Source of the DNA: Clostridioides difficile
GTDB lineage: Bacteria > Bacillota > Clostridia > Peptostreptococcales > Peptostreptococcaceae
Reading direction: 5' to 3'
Assembly: GCA_012955965.1 (NCBI GenBank)
Contig: JABBZI010000009.1
Coordinates: 1-64,000, forward strand
DNA length: 64,000 nucleotides
Part shown: one piece after another, positions 63,196 to 64,000 of the stretch
Layout of the letters: every line of letters starts with the position of its first letter
How positions within the stretch are numbered: position 1 is the first letter of the stretch
Translations under genes and position numbers: made by a program
Notes under the pieces: generated by a model
Databases searched by the model: none
The model's input: the letters and a program-made list of their open reading frames with translations, nothing else
What the model was told of the DNA's origin: nothing

Positions 63196-64000
63196 TTATA
63201 AATTTCTATTGTCTTTTAACATAACATCATGAGCTCCACCTTCAACTATACTAGTAGAAGATACAAGTGTAAGCTTAGCACTCTTTTGAAGTTCAGGTAT
63301 GCTAAGAGACCCACAGTTACACATAGTAGAACGAACTTTACTTAAAGAAAGAGTTACATTATCCTTTAAAGAACCAGCATAAGGTACATAAGAGTCAACA
63401 CCTTCTTCAAAAGAAAGTTTCTTATCTCCACCAAGGTCATATCTTTGCCAGTTTCTAGCACGTGCAGAACCTTCTCCCCAGTATTCTTTCATGTAACTAC
63501 CATTTATATTAACTTTATTAGTTGGACTCTCATCAAAACGAGAGAAGTATCTACCAAGCATTATGAAATCTGCACCCATAGCTAAAGCTAAAGTTATGTG
63601 ATGGTCATAAACAATACCACCATCAGAACAAATTGGAATATAAATACCTGTTTTTTCAAAGTACTCATCCCTAGCTTGTGCAACTTCAATTATAGAAGTA
63701 GCTTGTCCACGTCCTATACCTTTTTGCTCACGAGTAATACATATAGAACCACCACCAATACCAACTTTAACAAAGTCAGCACCAGCTTCAGCTAAGTAAA
63801 GGAATCCTTCACGGTCAACTACATTTCCAGCTCCAACCTTAACTGTATCACCATATTTTTCACGAATAAAGTCAAGAGTTATTTTCTGCCATTCAGAAAA
63901 ACCTTCTGAAGAGTCTATACATAAAACATCAGCACCAGCTTCAACTAAAGCAGGAACACGTTCAGCAAAGTCTCTAGTATTAATACCAGCTCCAACTACA
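63196..64000 (-). CDS. guaB: IMP dehydrogenase/GMP reductase family, 5' part outside window
   Basis: The minus-strand frame is open to the right edge, so only the C-terminal 267 residues or so are seen. It has the catalytic loop [20 protein letters not shown] with the Cys thioimidate site, the phosphate-binding [20 protein letters not shown], and [20 protein letters not shown]. The flap text [16 protein letters not shown] fits IMP dehydrogenases of clostridia, which make XMP from IMP, better than GMP reductase. The exact subfamily rests on memory. Confidence 0.85.
   Translation of the reverse strand, partial: VVGAGINTRDFAERVPALVEAGADVLCIDSSEGFSEWQKITLDFIREKYGDTVKVGAGNVVDREGFLYLAEAGADFVKVGIGGGSICITREQKGIGRGQATSIIEVAQARDEYFEKTGIYIPICSDGGIVYDHHITLALAMGADFIMLGRYFSRFDESPTNKVNINGSYMKEYWGEGSARARNWQRYDLGGDKKLSFEEGVDSYVPYAGSLKDNVTLSLSKVRSTMCNCGSLSIPELQKSAKLTLVSSTSIVEGGAHDVMLKDNRNL

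Noticed and set aside
1-64000. CRISPR arrays, IS elements, prophage genes, tRNA/rRNA genes
   Set aside because: No regularly spaced direct repeats, transposase or integrase text, phage structural genes or cloverleaf sequences were found on either strand by reading.

Overview
The window is AT-rich, Gram-positive anaerobe DNA. It is almost certainly Clostridioides difficile or a very close relative. The evidence is a complete selenocysteine-type glycine reductase operon, a succinate/4-hydroxybutyrate fermentation operon, an indolepyruvate:ferredoxin oxidoreductase plus butyrate kinase operon with a sigma-54 promoter, and the codon use. There are no insertion sequences, phage genes, tRNAs, rRNAs or CRISPR arrays. 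The species call rests on remembered gene order, not on a database search.

Layout. 1-9.9 kb is a mixed housekeeping/accessory stretch: a MORN-repeat protein cut by the window edge, a DEDDh exonuclease, a stand-alone GT51 peptidoglycan glycosyltransferase, a ykkC-type riboswitch in front of a B3/B4-domain gene with a frameshifted radical-SAM remnant behind it, a BlaI-like repressor with two tandem M56 (BlaR1-like) proteases and a secreted peptidoglycan-binding protein, then an FMN alpha-hydroxyacid oxidase. 10-15.8 kb holds two TPR-GGDEF proteins and a sigma-54 activator. 16-20.9 kb is aminotransferase-iorA-iorB-buk behind a -24/-12 promoter. 21-26.2 kb holds small membrane, Nudix, DUF1540 and CstA genes. 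26.5-29.6 kb is nadABC.

29.8-36.2 kb is the most unusual part: a nine-gene operon in which four genes (thioredoxin-like, binding protein, permease, MerB-like lyase) each have one in-frame UGA, each followed by a short hairpin. Read through as selenocysteine they give full-length proteins: a DsrE-like protein, a UxxC redox protein, a CSCG-type organometal permease, a CysCys-ending protein, an ABC importer and a MerB-like lyase whose UGA falls on the catalytic cysteine. I match it to what I remember as the predicted 'Sao' (selenocysteine-assisted organometal) system. Its substrate is, to my knowledge, not established by experiment.

36.3-39.4 kb carries a HAD phosphatase and an M3 oligoendopeptidase. 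39.6-48.2 kb is the glycine reductase operon (grdX-trxB-trxA-grdE-grdA-grdB-grdC-grdD) behind a glycine riboswitch and attenuator; grdA and grdB have in-frame UGA. 48.4-51.3 kb has an Xaa-Pro peptidase, an unknown membrane protein and a LysR regulator. 51.6-60.7 kb is the succinate-to-4-hydroxybutyryl/crotonyl-CoA operon (transporter-cat1-sucD-abfD-small Cys protein-abfT-4hbD) behind two near-identical Rex-like elements. The right end holds XpaC- and TelA-like genes and the 3' part of an IMP dehydrogenase.

The big operons fit together: amino acids are oxidised (ior, aminotransferase) and the reducing power is disposed of by glycine reduction and succinate reduction. Glycine reductase and the Sao genes both depend on the cell's selenocysteine insertion machinery, which is not in this window.
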